Of a DNA stretch of 48,381 nt, positions 8,820 through 19,777 are shown one piece after another. The first letter of the stretch is position 1, and the number at the start of each line of letters is the position of its first letter. The DNA is from Zavarzinia sp. (lineage in GTDB: Bacteria > Pseudomonadota > Alphaproteobacteria > Zavarziniales > Zavarziniaceae). The notes below the pieces were generated by a model. That model was given only the letters and a program-made list of their open reading frames with translations, ran no database searches and was not told the DNA's origin. The position numbers were made by a program, and so were the translations under genes. The stretch spans positions 1 to 48,381 of the forward strand of contig JAOZVS010000125.1 in the NCBI GenBank assembly GCA_025869435.1, read 5' to 3'.

Positions 8820-9041
8820 ATGCTGGTCGCGAAATGGGGCAACAGCCTCGCGGTGCGGCTGCCCAAGGCCCTGGTCGAGCGCCTGGGCCTGAAGCCCGGC
8901 GATGAACTGGCGGTGGTCGCGACCGAAGACCGCCTGATCGCCGTCGAGAAGCGCGATCGCGGACAGGCCGCCCTGTCCCGCATGGCCGCGCGCGACTGGC
9001 CCGAGGGGCGCTTCAGCCGCGAGGATGCGAACGAGCGGTGA
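8820..9041 (+). CDS. AbrB/MazE-type antitoxin of a PIN-domain toxin-antitoxin pair
   Basis: A 73-residue protein with a swapped-hairpin AbrB DNA-binding domain at the N-terminus (VAKWGNSLAVRLPKALVERL then GLKPGDELAVV, residues 3-33). A short acidic/basic tail (ARDWPEGRFSREDANER) would wrap the toxin. It should neutralise the PIN ribonuclease encoded next and repress its own operon. The ATG at 8820 follows GGAGGA; the frame is open upstream through the repeat at 8687-8772, but that part is not coding. It overlaps the toxin start by 4 nt (GTGA). The palindrome at 8608-8633 is the likely operator. Confidence 0.88.
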   Translation: MLVAKWGNSLAVRLPKALVERLGLKPGDELAVVATEDRLIAVEKRDRGQAALSRMAARDWPEGRFSREDANER

Positions 9042-9454
9042 AGCCCTTTTTCGATACGAATATCATCGTCTACGCGCAGCAGGCCGGCCCCAAGGCCGAA
9101 CGGGCGCGCGCGTTGCTCGCCGCCGGCGGCCTGATCAGCGTTCAGGTGCTGAATGAATTCACCAATGTCGCCGTGCGAAAGCAGGGCCGCGACTGGGAAG
9201 CCGTCGCCGAGGCGATCGAGGATGTGCTGGCCCTCGTGGCGCCGCCGATCCCGCTGACCCTCGAGATGCACGAGGCCGCACGCAAACTGGCCGCTGTGCA
9301 TCGCCTGTCCTTTTACGATTCACTGATCGTCGTCGCAGCCCGGGATGCGGGCTGCGACGTGCTTTACAGCGAGGACCTGCAGAACGGCCGGATCTTCGAC
9401 GGCCTGAGCATCGTCGATCCCTTCGCCGATCTCAGCTCCGGTAATCGGCGTTGA
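9038..9454 (+). CDS. PIN-domain ribonuclease toxin (VapC-like)
   Basis: A 138-residue PIN domain, the single-strand endoribonuclease fold of VapC toxins. The acidic metal-binding residues are visible: D6 (FFDTNIIVY), E40 (VLNEF), D94 (SFYDSLIV) and the final acidic cluster S111-E112-D113 (YSEDLQNG). It begins with GTG, overlapping the TGA of the AbrB-type antitoxin, which is the usual translational coupling of such modules. The last 23 bp overlap the 3' end of the convergent argJ gene. It is expected to cleave RNA when the antitoxin is degraded; the RNA target cannot be read from sequence. Confidence 0.88.
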   Translation: MKPFFDTNIIVYAQQAGPKAERARALLAAGGLISVQVLNEFTNVAVRKQGRDWEAVAEAIEDVLALVAPPIPLTLEMHEAARKLAAVHRLSFYDSLIVVAARDAGCDVLYSEDLQNGRIFDGLSIVDPFADLSSGNRR

Positions 9455-10679
9455 TGTCGATGTAGCCGTGGGTCAGGTCGCAGGTCCAGACCGTGGCCTC
9501 ACCCCGGCCGATGCCGACATCGACTTCGATCTGGATGTCGCGGCCCTTGAAGTGCTCGGTCGCCGCCGCCTCGTCGTGGCGGGGGTGGACGGCGCCTTTC
9601 TCGGCGACGAGCTTGCCGCCCATCCTGATCGTGATCTTGTCGCGGTCGGCCTTCTCGCCGGCCTTGCCCACGGCCATGACGATGCGGCCCCAGTTGGCGT
9701 CGGCACCGGCGATCGCGGTCTTGACCAGCGGCGAATTGGCGATCGTCAGGGCGATCTTGCGGGCGGACTTGGGCGACTGGGCGCCGGTCACCGTGATGGT
9801 GACGAATTTCTGCGCGCCTTCGCCATCCTTGGCGACGAGCTGGGCGAGTTCGATCAGCAGGTCTTCGAAGGCGGCGCGGAAGGCGCGGAAATGCACGTCG
9901 GTGAGCTTGGTCACCGGCTTGTGGGTCACGCCCTTGCCCGTCGCGAAAGCGAGCAGCGTGTCCGAGGTCGAGGTATCGCCGTCGACCGTGATCGAGTTGA
10001 ACGACTTGTCCGCCGCCTTGGTCAGCAGGGCCTGCAGCACGTCGGACGGGATGGTCGCGTCGGTCGCGACGAAGGACAGCATGGTCGCCATGTCCGGCGC
10101 GATCATGCCCGAGCCCTTGGCGATGCCGACGATGCATACCGGCTTGCCGTCGATCTCGGTCTTTCGCACGGCCGCCTTGGGGAAGGTATCCGTGGTCATG
10201 ATCGCCCGGGCGGCTTCGTCCCAGCGTTCCGGCTTCAGGGTGGTGGCGAGGCGGGGCAGCGCGGCCGTCACCTTTTCCGCCGGCAGCACTTCGCCGATGA
10301 CGCCGGTCGAAGCCATGAAGACGGCATCCGCCTTGCAGCCGACCAGCTTGGCCGCGGCGACCGCGACCGTCTTGGCGGCGGCGGCGCCGGCCTTGCCGGT
10401 GAAGGCATTGGCATTGCCGGAATTGACGACGAGCGCCCGGGCGTTGCCCTTGTCGAGGATGGAGCGGCACCAGTCCACCGGCGCCGAGGCGCATTTCGAC
10501 GTGGTGAAGACGCCCGCCACCGAGGTTCCGGTGGCGAAGCGCATCATCATCAGGTCGGTGCGGCCCTTGTAGCGGACTCCAGCCTCGATGGCGCCGACTT
10601 CGATGCCGGCGATGGCCGGCAACTCGGGCATTCCTTCGGGGGCAAGCGGCGAAACGGGATGGGATTTCCCACCGGCCAT
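9432..10679 (-). CDS. argJ: Bifunctional glutamate N-acetyltransferase / amino-acid acetyltransferase ArgJ
   Basis: A 415-residue ornithine acetyltransferase that moves the acetyl group from N-acetylornithine to glutamate, closing the cyclic arginine pathway. The precursor cleaves itself before the Thr of the conserved KGSGMIAPDMATMLSFVAT segment, and that Thr becomes the nucleophile; the segment is intact. Other landmarks are VVNSGNANAFTG, STGVIGE, SITVDGDTSTSDT and the C-terminal GYIDINADYRS. The ATG at 10679 has GAGGAG upstream; an extension to 10763 would run into the stop of the parvulin gene and lacks family similarity. It lies 43 bp downstream of the parvulin gene on the same strand. 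Whether it also makes N-acetylglutamate from acetyl-CoA cannot be told. Confidence 0.95.
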   Translation of the reverse strand: MAGGKSHPVSPLAPEGMPELPAIAGIEVGAIEAGVRYKGRTDLMMMRFATGTSVAGVFTTSKCASAPVDWCRSILDKGNARALVVNSGNANAFTGKAGAAAAKTVAVAAAKLVGCKADAVFMASTGVIGEVLPAEKVTAALPRLATTLKPERWDEAARAIMTTDTFPKAAVRKTEIDGKPVCIVGIAKGSGMIAPDMATMLSFVATDATIPSDVLQALLTKAADKSFNSITVDGDTSTSDTLLAFATGKGVTHKPVTKLTDVHFRAFRAAFEDLLIELAQLVAKDGEGAQKFVTITVTGAQSPKSARKIALTIANSPLVKTAIAGADANWGRIVMAVGKAGEKADRDKITIRMGGKLVAEKGAVHPRHDEAAATEHFKGRDIQIEVDVGIGRGEATVWTCDLTHGYIDINADYRS

Positions 10680-10722
10680 GGACACTCTCCTCAGGCTTTC
10701 GCGTGCTGTCTCGAGACAGTAA

Positions 10723-11598
10723 TTACTGGGCGGGGGCGATCTGCGGCCGCTGGGCCGAGCCATCGGCGTTCAGCAGCTCGATCTTCAGGCCCTTCTTCAA
10801 CTCGTCGACACGGGCCGCGGTCATTTCCTGCGCGACCATGTCCTTGAGCTGGGCCTTCACATCGTCGAAGGGCGGGGGCGCCTGCTTGCGCTTGTCCTCG
10901 ACGAGGATAAGATGCCAGCCGAACTGGCTCTTCACCGGGCCGACGACCTTGCCGACCTCGGCCTTGAAGGCGGCCTCGGCGAATTCGGGCACCATCCGCT
11001 CGCGGGTGAAATAGCCGAGGTCGCCGCCCGAGCCGTCACGGGCGTCCTTGGATTTCTTGTTGGCGAGATCGGCGAAATCCGCGCCCTTGTCGAGTTCGGC
11101 CTTCAGTTTCTTCGCCTCTTCTTCCGAATCGACGAGAATGTGGCGGGCGTGAACCTCTTCCTCGGGCGGATTGTCGGTGACGATCTTGTCGTATTTCGCC
11201 TTCATCATGGCGTCGGTGACCTTGGCCTCGATCTCGCGCGAGACATAGGCCTCCTCCATCACCCGCTCCTTCAGGAGCGCGAGCTTGCGGGCGACCTCGG
11301 GATCGTCGCCATAGCCCTTCTTGGCGGCATCGATCGCCATCACGCGGCGGTCGACCAGCTGCTGCAGCAACTCGCCGAAAATGGCGTCCATCGGGATCTG
11401 AGCGAACTGCTCGGGCAGGGTCTTGTAGGCTTCCACCACTTCCGAGCGGTGGATTTCCTGATCACCCACGCGGGCCACCACCGGATCTTCGGCCGGGGCC
11501 GTGGCGGCGGGCGCAGGCGCGGCCGCGCCTTCCGCGAATGCGGGCTGGACCGAAACCAGCCCGAGGGCAAGAAGGCACGGGAAAGTCAGACGTTGCAT
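10723..11598 (-). CDS. Periplasmic peptidyl-prolyl isomerase, parvulin (PpiC/SurA-like)
   Basis: A 291-residue exported foldase. A signal peptide (residues 1-22, cleavage after AFA) is followed by an Ala/Pro-rich linker and a helical chaperone-like region (about 40-140). The parvulin domain (about 145-240) has HARHILVDSEEEAKK, GSGGDLGYFTRERMVPEF and GPVKSQFGWHLILVED, all family signatures. The C-terminal tail is charged and ends in a Gln/Pro-rich stretch. It should help fold outer-membrane or periplasmic proteins by isomerising X-Pro bonds. It is transcribed toward argJ, a pairing also seen in other alphaproteobacteria as far as I recall. The ATG at 11598 begins the signal peptide. Confidence 0.9.
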   Translation of the reverse strand: MQRLTFPCLLALGLVSVQPAFAEGAAAPAPAATAPAEDPVVARVGDQEIHRSEVVEAYKTLPEQFAQIPMDAIFGELLQQLVDRRVMAIDAAKKGYGDDPEVARKLALLKERVMEEAYVSREIEAKVTDAMMKAKYDKIVTDNPPEEEVHARHILVDSEEEAKKLKAELDKGADFADLANKKSKDARDGSGGDLGYFTRERMVPEFAEAAFKAEVGKVVGPVKSQFGWHLILVEDKRKQAPPPFDDVKAQLKDMVAQEMTAARVDELKKGLKIELLNADGSAQRPQIAPAQ

Positions 11599-11746
11599 GA
11601 TTACCCCGGTAGGGACCGATGAAAGGGCCGGAAGGCCTTGGAGAGGCGCGGATCATGGCGCCTGGCGCGACTCTCCGCAAGTCGTCCCTGCACCCCGTGG
11701 GAACAAGGCCATAGCCGAAAGAAAAGGCAGGATTAGGGCAGAAGGA

Positions 11747-12445
11747 TTACCCTTGTTCATCTTCGCCGCGAACCAGCCGGTAGCCGATGCCGGGTTCGGT
11801 CAGGATGAAGCGGGGCCTTGCGGGATCGGGCTCCAGCTTCTCGCGCAGATGGCCGATATAGACCCAGAGATACTGGCTCTGCTCCGCCTGGGCCGGGCCC
11901 CAGACCTTTTCCAGGATCTGGCGGTGCCCGACCACCTTGCCGGCATCGAGAACGAGAAGGCGCAGCACATCCCATTCCCGGCGCGACAGTTTCACCGGCT
12001 GGCCCTTGATGGTGGCGAGGCGCGCCGCGGCATCGATTCTCAGGCCTTCGCTCTCGAACACGGGAGGCGCGCCCCGGCGTTCGTTCCGGCGCAGCGCGGC
12101 GCGCAGGCGCGCCAGCAATTCGCCACCGGCGAAGGGCTTGGTCACATAATCGTCAGCGCCGAGGTCGAGGGCGCGGATCTTGGTCGCCTCGTCGCCCCGG
12201 GCGGAGAGGACGAGAATCGGCACCGCCGTCCAGCCGCGCCATTCGCGGATCAGCTCGAGCCCGTCCCGGTCCGGCAGGCCAAGGTCGAGCAGCACCAGAT
12301 CCGGCCGCTCCGCCGTCATGCGGCGAAGGGCATCCGCCCCGGTCGCCGCCTCGATCACGCGGCAGCCCTGAGCCTCGATCGTCGTCCGCAGCACGCGGCG
12401 GACGCCCGCGTCGTCCTCGACCAACAGCACGAGGGGTTCAGTCAT
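11747..12445 (-). CDS. kdpE: Response regulator KdpE
   Basis: A 232-residue OmpR-type response regulator for the potassium operon. The receiver domain (1-115) has the acidic pocket E10-D11-D12, phospho-acceptor D54 (LVLLDLGLPD) and the K of DYVTKPF. The C-terminal winged helix (about 130-225) contains LSRREWDVLRLLVLDAGKVV and ends with FILTEPGIGYRL, as in KdpE. The ATG at 12445 overlaps the kdpD stop region by 8 bp, so the two are translationally coupled. Phosphorylated by KdpD, it would activate the kdpF promoter about 7 kb upstream in the same transcription unit. Confidence 0.95.
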   Translation of the reverse strand: MTEPLVLLVEDDAGVRRVLRTTIEAQGCRVIEAATGADALRRMTAERPDLVLLDLGLPDRDGLELIREWRGWTAVPILVLSARGDEATKIRALDLGADDYVTKPFAGGELLARLRAALRRNERRGAPPVFESEGLRIDAAARLATIKGQPVKLSRREWDVLRLLVLDAGKVVGHRQILEKVWGPAQAEQSQYLWVYIGHLREKLEPDPARPRFILTEPGIGYRLVRGEDEQG

Positions 12446-15131
12446 CGTCACTGACTTCCGGCGGGGCCGGCGCCATGGGATCGATCGGCAGGCCGATCCT
12501 GACCGTGGTGCCCCGATCGCCGGGGCCGGGCAGGATCTCCACCCGGCCGCCATGGACCTCGACGAAGCCCTTGCAGATGGCAAGGCCAAGACCGGTGCCC
12601 GCCACCTGCTGGTCGCCGCCGCGGATACGGTAGAATTTGTCGAACACCTGGGCGCGCTCGGCCGCCGGAATGCCGGGGCCTTCGTCGGTCACATCGGTTT
12701 CGATCCGGTCGCCCCGGCGCCGGATGTCGATGCGGATCACCGATCCCGCGGGCGCGAATTTCCGGGCATTGTCGAGAAGATTGATCACCACCTGTTCCAT
12801 CAGCGCGTGATCGAGGCGAAGCGGCGGCAGGCCGGGCTCCACCGTCACCTTCACCTCCTGGGCCTTCAACAGGCGGCCCGCGCGGCGCAGCGCGGTGGCG
12901 ACCACCTCGCTCATGGCCACCCATTGGCGACGCGGCTCCAGCGCACCCGACTCGAGCCGCGTCATGTCGAGCAGATTGCCGACGAAGGCATTCAGCCGCT
13001 CCCCCTCCTCCTCGATCGACAGGAGGAGATCGTCCCGCGCCGCCGGGGCCAGTTTCTCGCCGTCACGGCGCAAGGTGGTGGCCGCCCCCATGATGCTGGA
13101 AAGCGGCGTGCGCAGGTCGTGGCTGATCGAGGTGAAGAGCAGGCCGCGCAGATGTTCCGACTGGGCCTTCACGCTGGCTTCGTCGAGATCGTCGGCGAGG
13201 CGGATGCGCTCGATCGCGACCGCCGCCTGATCGCACAGCGCATCGAGCAGCCGGCGGACATCGCCCGAAGGCGCCGGCCCGTCGAGGCCGACCACGGCGA
13301 CCGGCCCCGAAATGGTGCGGAGCGGCAGGAAACAACGCTCCGCCCCCGGCAGCGTGTCGGTGCCGCGACCGGCCGGACGGCCCTGATCCCAGCTCCATTG
13401 CGCGGCCGCCCGCTCCGCTTCGGTCAGGCGGTCGTCGGGCGGGTAGCCGCTGCGCACCAGGAGGTGCCCCTCCTCGTCCGGCGTCAGCAGGACAACGCCC
13501 CGCTTCAGCATCAGCGCCAGCTGATGCACCACCGCCCACAGCAGATCGTCGAGCAGGCGCACCCCCGCCAGCTTGGCGGCGAAGGCATAGAGCGTGGCGG
13601 CATCGCTTTCCCGCCGCCGTGCCCGTTCGGCCAGCAGCCGCGAACGCGCGGCGAGGCCCGACAAAAGCACGGCGATGCCGAGGAAGACGATCAGCGTCAG
13701 GATATTGGCCGGGTCCGCCACGGTGAAGCGATAGAGCGGCGGCATGAAGAAGAAGTTGAAGGCCAGCGTCGCCGCGATGGCCGTGAACAGCGACGGCAGC
13801 AGGCCGAAGGACAGGGCCGAAGCCGTGACCGCGCCGATATAAAGCAGCGCGAGGGTCGGCGTGCCCGGCCCGATCGCCCCGGCGACCAGATGGGCAAGGC
13901 CGGTGATGCCGGCGACCATCAGCCCGCTCCAGCCGAAGGGGCCGGGATCGATCGGCCCCGGCCGGCGCCAGCGCGGCGAGGCCACCACCTCGCCACCCTC
14001 GATATCGGGCAGGACATGCACCTCGACCGGACCGACCCGGCGCAGCAGCCGGTCGACCGGGGAGCCGCGCAGGATCGCCTGCAACCGGCCGCGCCGCGAC
14101 TGGCCGATGACGATGCGGGTCACGTTCCGCTCGGCCGCCGCCGCCACGATGGCATCGGCGGGATCGGCGGCCTGAAGGCTCAGGGTCTCGGCCCCCAGCT
14201 GCTCGGCGAGTCGCAGGGTCGCGTGGATCTGGTCGCGCGCCGCCTCGTCCAGATGCTGTTCGTGCAGGGTCTCGACATGGATGGCGAACCAGCGGGCGTG
14301 CAGCCGCTCGGCGATGCGGCTGGCCGCGCGGACGAGGCGCGGCGCCGACGGCCCCGGCCCGACGCAGACCAGCAAGCGCTCCCCCACCGGCCAGGGGCCG
14401 GCGATGGCATGGGCGCGCATGTATTGAACGACCTGGTCGTCCACCCTCGCCGCCGCCTGGCGCAGGGCCAGTTCGCGCAGCGCGGTCAGATTCCCGGGCG
14501 AGAAGAAATGGCGCAGCGCCCGGCTGGCCTGATCGCCGAGATAGACCTTGCCCTCGCGCAGGCGCTTGATCAGGTCCTCGGGCGTGAGATCCACGAGCTC
14601 GATCTGGTCCGCGGTCTCCAGCACGCTGTCGGGCAGGGTTTCGCGCACCCTGATCCTCGTGATCTGGGCGATCACATCGTTCAGGCTCTCGAGATGCTGG
14701 ATGTTCAGCGTCGTATAGACATCGATGCCGGCGTCGAGCAGTTCGGCGACATCCTGGTAACGCTTGGGATGGCGACTGCCGGGGGCATTGGTATGGGCCA
14801 GTTCGTCGACGAGGACGAGGCGCGGCTGGCGGGCCAGCACCGCGTCGAGATCCATTTCCTCGAGCTGGCGGCCACGATAGTCGATCTCGCGCCGGGGCAG
14901 AACCTCGAGATCGGAGACCATGGCCAGGGTCTCGCGCCGGCCATGGGTCTCCACGACGCCGATGACGACATCCACCCCTTCGCGCCGGCGGGCCTGGCCG
15001 GCTTCGAGCATCGTATAGGTTTTCCCGACGCCGGGGGCGGCGCCGAGAAAGACCTTCAGTTTGCCGCGCCGCTCGGCCGCCGCCTCCGCGAGGAGGGCTT
15101 CCGGGGCCGGGCGGCCGTCATCGTCCTGCAC
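12438..15131 (-). CDS. kdpD: Sensor histidine kinase KdpD
   Basis: An 897-residue potassium/osmotic sensor kinase. The N-terminal KdpD domain has a Walker A motif (GAAPGVGKT, about 30-38) and the family block VDELAHTNAPGSRHPKRYQD. Then come a universal-stress-protein-like domain, four membrane helices (about 385-485), a GAF-like region, and the kinase core with H671 in SISHDLRTPLSS and the ATP-binding NLLDNARKFAP, DEGPGIP and GTGLGLAI boxes. The GTG at 15131 (AGGAAG upstream) was preferred over an in-frame start at 15197, which would overlap kdpC and has no family similarity. It lies 22 bp after kdpC and overlaps kdpE. Confidence 0.95.
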   Translation of the reverse strand: MQDDDGRPAPEALLAEAAAERRGKLKVFLGAAPGVGKTYTMLEAGQARRREGVDVVIGVVETHGRRETLAMVSDLEVLPRREIDYRGRQLEEMDLDAVLARQPRLVLVDELAHTNAPGSRHPKRYQDVAELLDAGIDVYTTLNIQHLESLNDVIAQITRIRVRETLPDSVLETADQIELVDLTPEDLIKRLREGKVYLGDQASRALRHFFSPGNLTALRELALRQAAARVDDQVVQYMRAHAIAGPWPVGERLLVCVGPGPSAPRLVRAASRIAERLHARWFAIHVETLHEQHLDEAARDQIHATLRLAEQLGAETLSLQAADPADAIVAAAAERNVTRIVIGQSRRGRLQAILRGSPVDRLLRRVGPVEVHVLPDIEGGEVVASPRWRRPGPIDPGPFGWSGLMVAGITGLAHLVAGAIGPGTPTLALLYIGAVTASALSFGLLPSLFTAIAATLAFNFFFMPPLYRFTVADPANILTLIVFLGIAVLLSGLAARSRLLAERARRRESDAATLYAFAAKLAGVRLLDDLLWAVVHQLALMLKRGVVLLTPDEEGHLLVRSGYPPDDRLTEAERAAAQWSWDQGRPAGRGTDTLPGAERCFLPLRTISGPVAVVGLDGPAPSGDVRRLLDALCDQAAVAIERIRLADDLDEASVKAQSEHLRGLLFTSISHDLRTPLSSIMGAATTLRRDGEKLAPAARDDLLLSIEEEGERLNAFVGNLLDMTRLESGALEPRRQWVAMSEVVATALRRAGRLLKAQEVKVTVEPGLPPLRLDHALMEQVVINLLDNARKFAPAGSVIRIDIRRRGDRIETDVTDEGPGIPAAERAQVFDKFYRIRGGDQQVAGTGLGLAICKGFVEVHGGRVEILPGPGDRGTTVRIGLPIDPMAPAPPEVSDDD

Positions 15132-15153
15132 GTGCGCTGTCGCTTCCTGCCGG

Positions 15154-15726
15154 TCAGATCGCCAGCTTATCAAGCGCGAGGTTGAGAAGCAGCACATTCA
15201 CGCGCGGCTCGCCGAGGGCGCCGAGCTGGCGCCCCTCGACATGGGCCTCGACCAGCGCGCGCACCTGCGCGGGGTCGAGCCCCCTCGCCTTCGCCACGCG
15301 ATCGACCTGCAGATAGGCGCTCGCGGGCGAGACATGGGGATCGAGGCCGCTGCCCGAAGTCGTGACCATGTCGACCGGCAGGCGGTCGGCGCCGGTCTCG
15401 GCCCGGGCGGTCTCGACGCCCTGCTTCACCCGGTCGATCAGCGGCTTCGACGTCGGCCCGAGGTTGGAGCCGGACGAGGCGCCGGCGTCATAACCCGCGC
15501 TGCCTGCCGCGGACGGACGTCCGTGGAAATAGCTCGGACCGGAAAAGCCCTGACCGATCAGGCTGGAGCCGATGACGGTGCCCGTCTTGTCGGTCAGCAG
15601 GCTACCGTGGGCATTGCTCGGGAAGGCCCCTTCGGCGATGCCGGTCACGAGGGCGGGATAGAGCACGCCGGTGATCGCCGTGAAGGCGACGACGAGGACG
15701 AGAGCGGGACGAATGAGCGAGAGCAT
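15154..15726 (-). CDS. kdpC: Potassium-transporting ATPase subunit KdpC
   Basis: A 190-residue KdpC, the single-span subunit that stabilises the KdpFABC complex and raises its affinity for ATP. An N-terminal membrane helix (residues 7-30) is followed by a periplasmic domain with the family motifs [35 protein letters not shown] and the C-terminal [12 protein letters not shown]. The length is normal. It lies 18 bp after kdpB and 22 bp before kdpD in a tight operon. Confidence 0.95.
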   Translation of the reverse strand: MLSLIRPALVLVVAFTAITGVLYPALVTGIAEGAFPSNAHGSLLTDKTGTVIGSSLIGQGFSGPSYFHGRPSAAGSAGYDAGASSGSNLGPTSKPLIDRVKQGVETARAETGADRLPVDMVTTSGSGLDPHVSPASAYLQVDRVAKARGLDPAQVRALVEAHVEGRQLGALGEPRVNVLLLNLALDKLAI

Positions 15727-15744
15727 GTTGATACCTCCTCCGCC

Positions 15745-17784
<2,040 letters not shown>

Positions 17785-17792
17785 GGTTGACC

Positions 17793-19496
17793 TCAGAACA
17801 TCTGGCCGGCGGTGAGGGCGAAATGCTCGACCACGGGCCCGAGGGCCAGGGCCGGCATGAATTCAAGCCCGCCGACGATCAGCACGGTGCCGATCAGCAG
17901 ACCGACGAACAGGGGCGTATGGGTCGGGAAGGACCCGGCCGAAGGCGGCAGGCGCTTCTTGGCGGCAAGACCACCGGCGACACCCAGCATCGGCACGATC
18001 ATCAGGAAGCGGCCGATCAGCATGGCAATGCCGATGGTCACATTGTAGAAGGGCGTGTTGGCCGACAGGCCGGCGAAGGCGCTGCCGTTGTTCGCCGCGC
18101 CCGACGTATAGGCGTAGAGCACTTCCGAGAAGCCGTGCGGCCCCGCGTTGGCCAGGCTCTTCAGCGCATCCGGCCAGAGCATGGCGAGGGCGGTGAAGCC
18201 GAGCATGGCGAGCGGCAGCACGAGCAGGGCGAGGAAGGTCAGGCGCACCTCGCGGCTTTCGATCTTCTTGCCGAGATATTCGGGCGTCCGCCCGACCATC
18301 TGGCCGGCGATGAAGACCGCGAGCACGACGAAGAGCAACATGCCGTAAAGCCCGGCGCCGACACCGCCGACGACGATCTCGCCCAATTGCATGTTGATGA
18401 GGGGGACGAGCCCGCCCAGCGGCATGAAGCTGGAATGCATCGAGTTCACCGCGCCGCAGGACGCCGCCGTGGTGATGGTGGCGAAGAGCGCGGAATTGGC
18501 GATGCCGAAACGGACCTCCTTGCCCTCCATGTTGCCGCCATCGACGCCGAGGGCCTGCATCAGCGGATTGCCGCCCGCTTCCGCGCCATAGGCGATGAAG
18601 ACCCCGGCGAGGAAGATCACGCCCATGGCGGCCATGATGGCCCAGCCCTGGCGCTCGTCCTTCACCATGCGGCCGAAGGTATTGGTGAGACCGGCGCCGA
18701 TGACGAAGATCGCCGCCATCTGCAGGAAATTGGAGAGCGGGGTCGGGTTCTCGTAAGGATGGGCGGCATTGGCGTTGAAGAAACCGCCGCCATTGGTGCC
18801 CAGCATCTTGATCGCGACCTGCGAGGCGACGGGCCCCTGCGCGATCGTCTGCTGCGTGCCCTCGAGGGTGGTCGCGGTCACGTAAGGATCCAGGTTCTGC
18901 GGCATGCCCTGCCAGACGAGAACCACCGCCAGCACGAGCGCCAGCGGCAGCAGGACATAGAGAATGCAGCGGGTCAGATCGACCCAGAAGCAGCCGAGGC
19001 TGCCCGCGCCCGCCCGCGAGAAGGCGCGGATGAAGGCCAGCGCGAGGGCGATGCCGGTGGCGGCCGAGGTGAAATTATGGACCGCGAGGCCGACCATCTG
19101 GCTGAAATAGCTCATGGTGGTCTCGCCGCCATAAGCCTGCCAGTTGGTGTTGGTGGTGAAGCTGATCGCCGTGTTGAAGGCGAGATCGGCCGGCACCGCC
19201 GGCAGGTTCTGCGGGTTCAGCGGCAGCAGGTCCTGGAAACGCAGCACGACATAGGTGATCAGCAGGCCGAGCAGGTTGAACAGCAGCATGGAGAGGGCAT
19301 AGACCACCCAATGCTGTTCGGCTTTCGCATCGATGCCCGCCGCGCGATAGAGCACGCGCTCCACAGGGGCGAGGACGGGGGAGAGAAACACCTTCTCGCC
19401 CGCGAACAGGCGGGCCATGTAGCCGCCCATCGGCCGGACGAGAAGAAGGACGACCGCGCAGAAAAGCGCGATCTGGAAAAGACCGTTCTGAGTCAT
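17793..19496 (-). CDS. kdpA: Potassium-transporting ATPase subunit KdpA
   Basis: A 567-residue channel-like subunit that selects and passes potassium. It has about ten membrane segments and the four degenerate selectivity-filter loops, for example [46 protein letters not shown] and [15 protein letters not shown], in the expected order. The ATG at 19496 lies one base after the kdpF stop, so the start is fixed by the tight junction. The length matches the family (about 557 in E. coli). Confidence 0.97.
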   Translation of the reverse strand: MTQNGLFQIALFCAVVLLLVRPMGGYMARLFAGEKVFLSPVLAPVERVLYRAAGIDAKAEQHWVVYALSMLLFNLLGLLITYVVLRFQDLLPLNPQNLPAVPADLAFNTAISFTTNTNWQAYGGETTMSYFSQMVGLAVHNFTSAATGIALALAFIRAFSRAGAGSLGCFWVDLTRCILYVLLPLALVLAVVLVWQGMPQNLDPYVTATTLEGTQQTIAQGPVASQVAIKMLGTNGGGFFNANAAHPYENPTPLSNFLQMAAIFVIGAGLTNTFGRMVKDERQGWAIMAAMGVIFLAGVFIAYGAEAGGNPLMQALGVDGGNMEGKEVRFGIANSALFATITTAASCGAVNSMHSSFMPLGGLVPLINMQLGEIVVGGVGAGLYGMLLFVVLAVFIAGQMVGRTPEYLGKKIESREVRLTFLALLVLPLAMLGFTALAMLWPDALKSLANAGPHGFSEVLYAYTSGAANNGSAFAGLSANTPFYNVTIGIAMLIGRFLMIVPMLGVAGGLAAKKRLPPSAGSFPTHTPLFVGLLIGTVLIVGGLEFMPALALGPVVEHFALTAGQMF

Positions 19497-19497
19497 G

Positions 19498-19587
19498 TCA
19501 GAATCTTTCGGGCCTGAGCAGCGCGACGACGAGATAGACCAGCAGGAAGGCGGCGACGGCGCCGCCCAGTGCATATTCCACGCTCAT
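19498..19587 (-). CDS. kdpF: KdpF, small subunit of the potassium ATPase
   Basis: A 29-codon ORF translating to a one-span membrane peptide that begins [20 protein letters not shown] and ends with LLRPERF. This matches KdpF in length, in the hydrophobic span and in the terminal R-P-E-x-F. A good ribosome-binding site (GGGAGGT) lies just upstream, and the stop is one base before the kdpA ATG. KdpF stabilises the KdpABC complex in the lipid phase. Confidence 0.92.
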   Translation of the reverse strand: MSVEYALGGAVAAFLLVYLVVALLRPERF

Positions 19588-19597
19588 GATGACCTCC

Positions 19598-19678
19598 CTA
19601 CAGACGGTCGCAGCCCGCGGCATAGGCGCCGGCTGCGACGAAGAAGGCGATCACGGTGGCGACGAGGATGAAATCCAT
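19598..19678 (-). CDS. Small membrane peptide upstream of kdpF (unnamed)
   Basis: A 26-codon ORF, ATG at 19678 to TAG at 19598, with GGAGC eight bases upstream of the start. The peptide begins MDFILVATVIAFFVAAGAYA and ends AGCDRL: one hydrophobic span, then a short charged tail with a single Cys. It lies 10 bp before kdpF on the same strand and is the first ORF of the kdp transcription unit. From memory, similar 25-30-residue ORFs ending in a Cys-(D/E)-R-L-like tail occur before kdpF in other proteobacteria, but I cannot check this here. The coding call rests on the start signal, frame, hydrophobicity and position. The function is unknown; a sixth Kdp subunit or a leader peptide are both possible. 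Confidence 0.7.
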   Translation of the reverse strand: MDFILVATVIAFFVAAGAYAAGCDRL

Positions 19679-19777
19679 GGGAAAGCTCCGGATCAGGGAG
19701 CGTCAGTGTGTGCCTATCGACCTAAAAGCTCCCTATGAGAATGGTGCCGCCCGGCCGGGATCTGTATAAGGACGGCC

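Noticed and set aside
19695-19734. AGGGAGC/GCTCCCT inverted repeat (26-nt centre) upstream of the kdp operon
   Set aside because: It lies in the right place for a KdpE site but does not resemble the AT-rich KdpE box known from E. coli, and a 7-bp pair at this distance can be chance.
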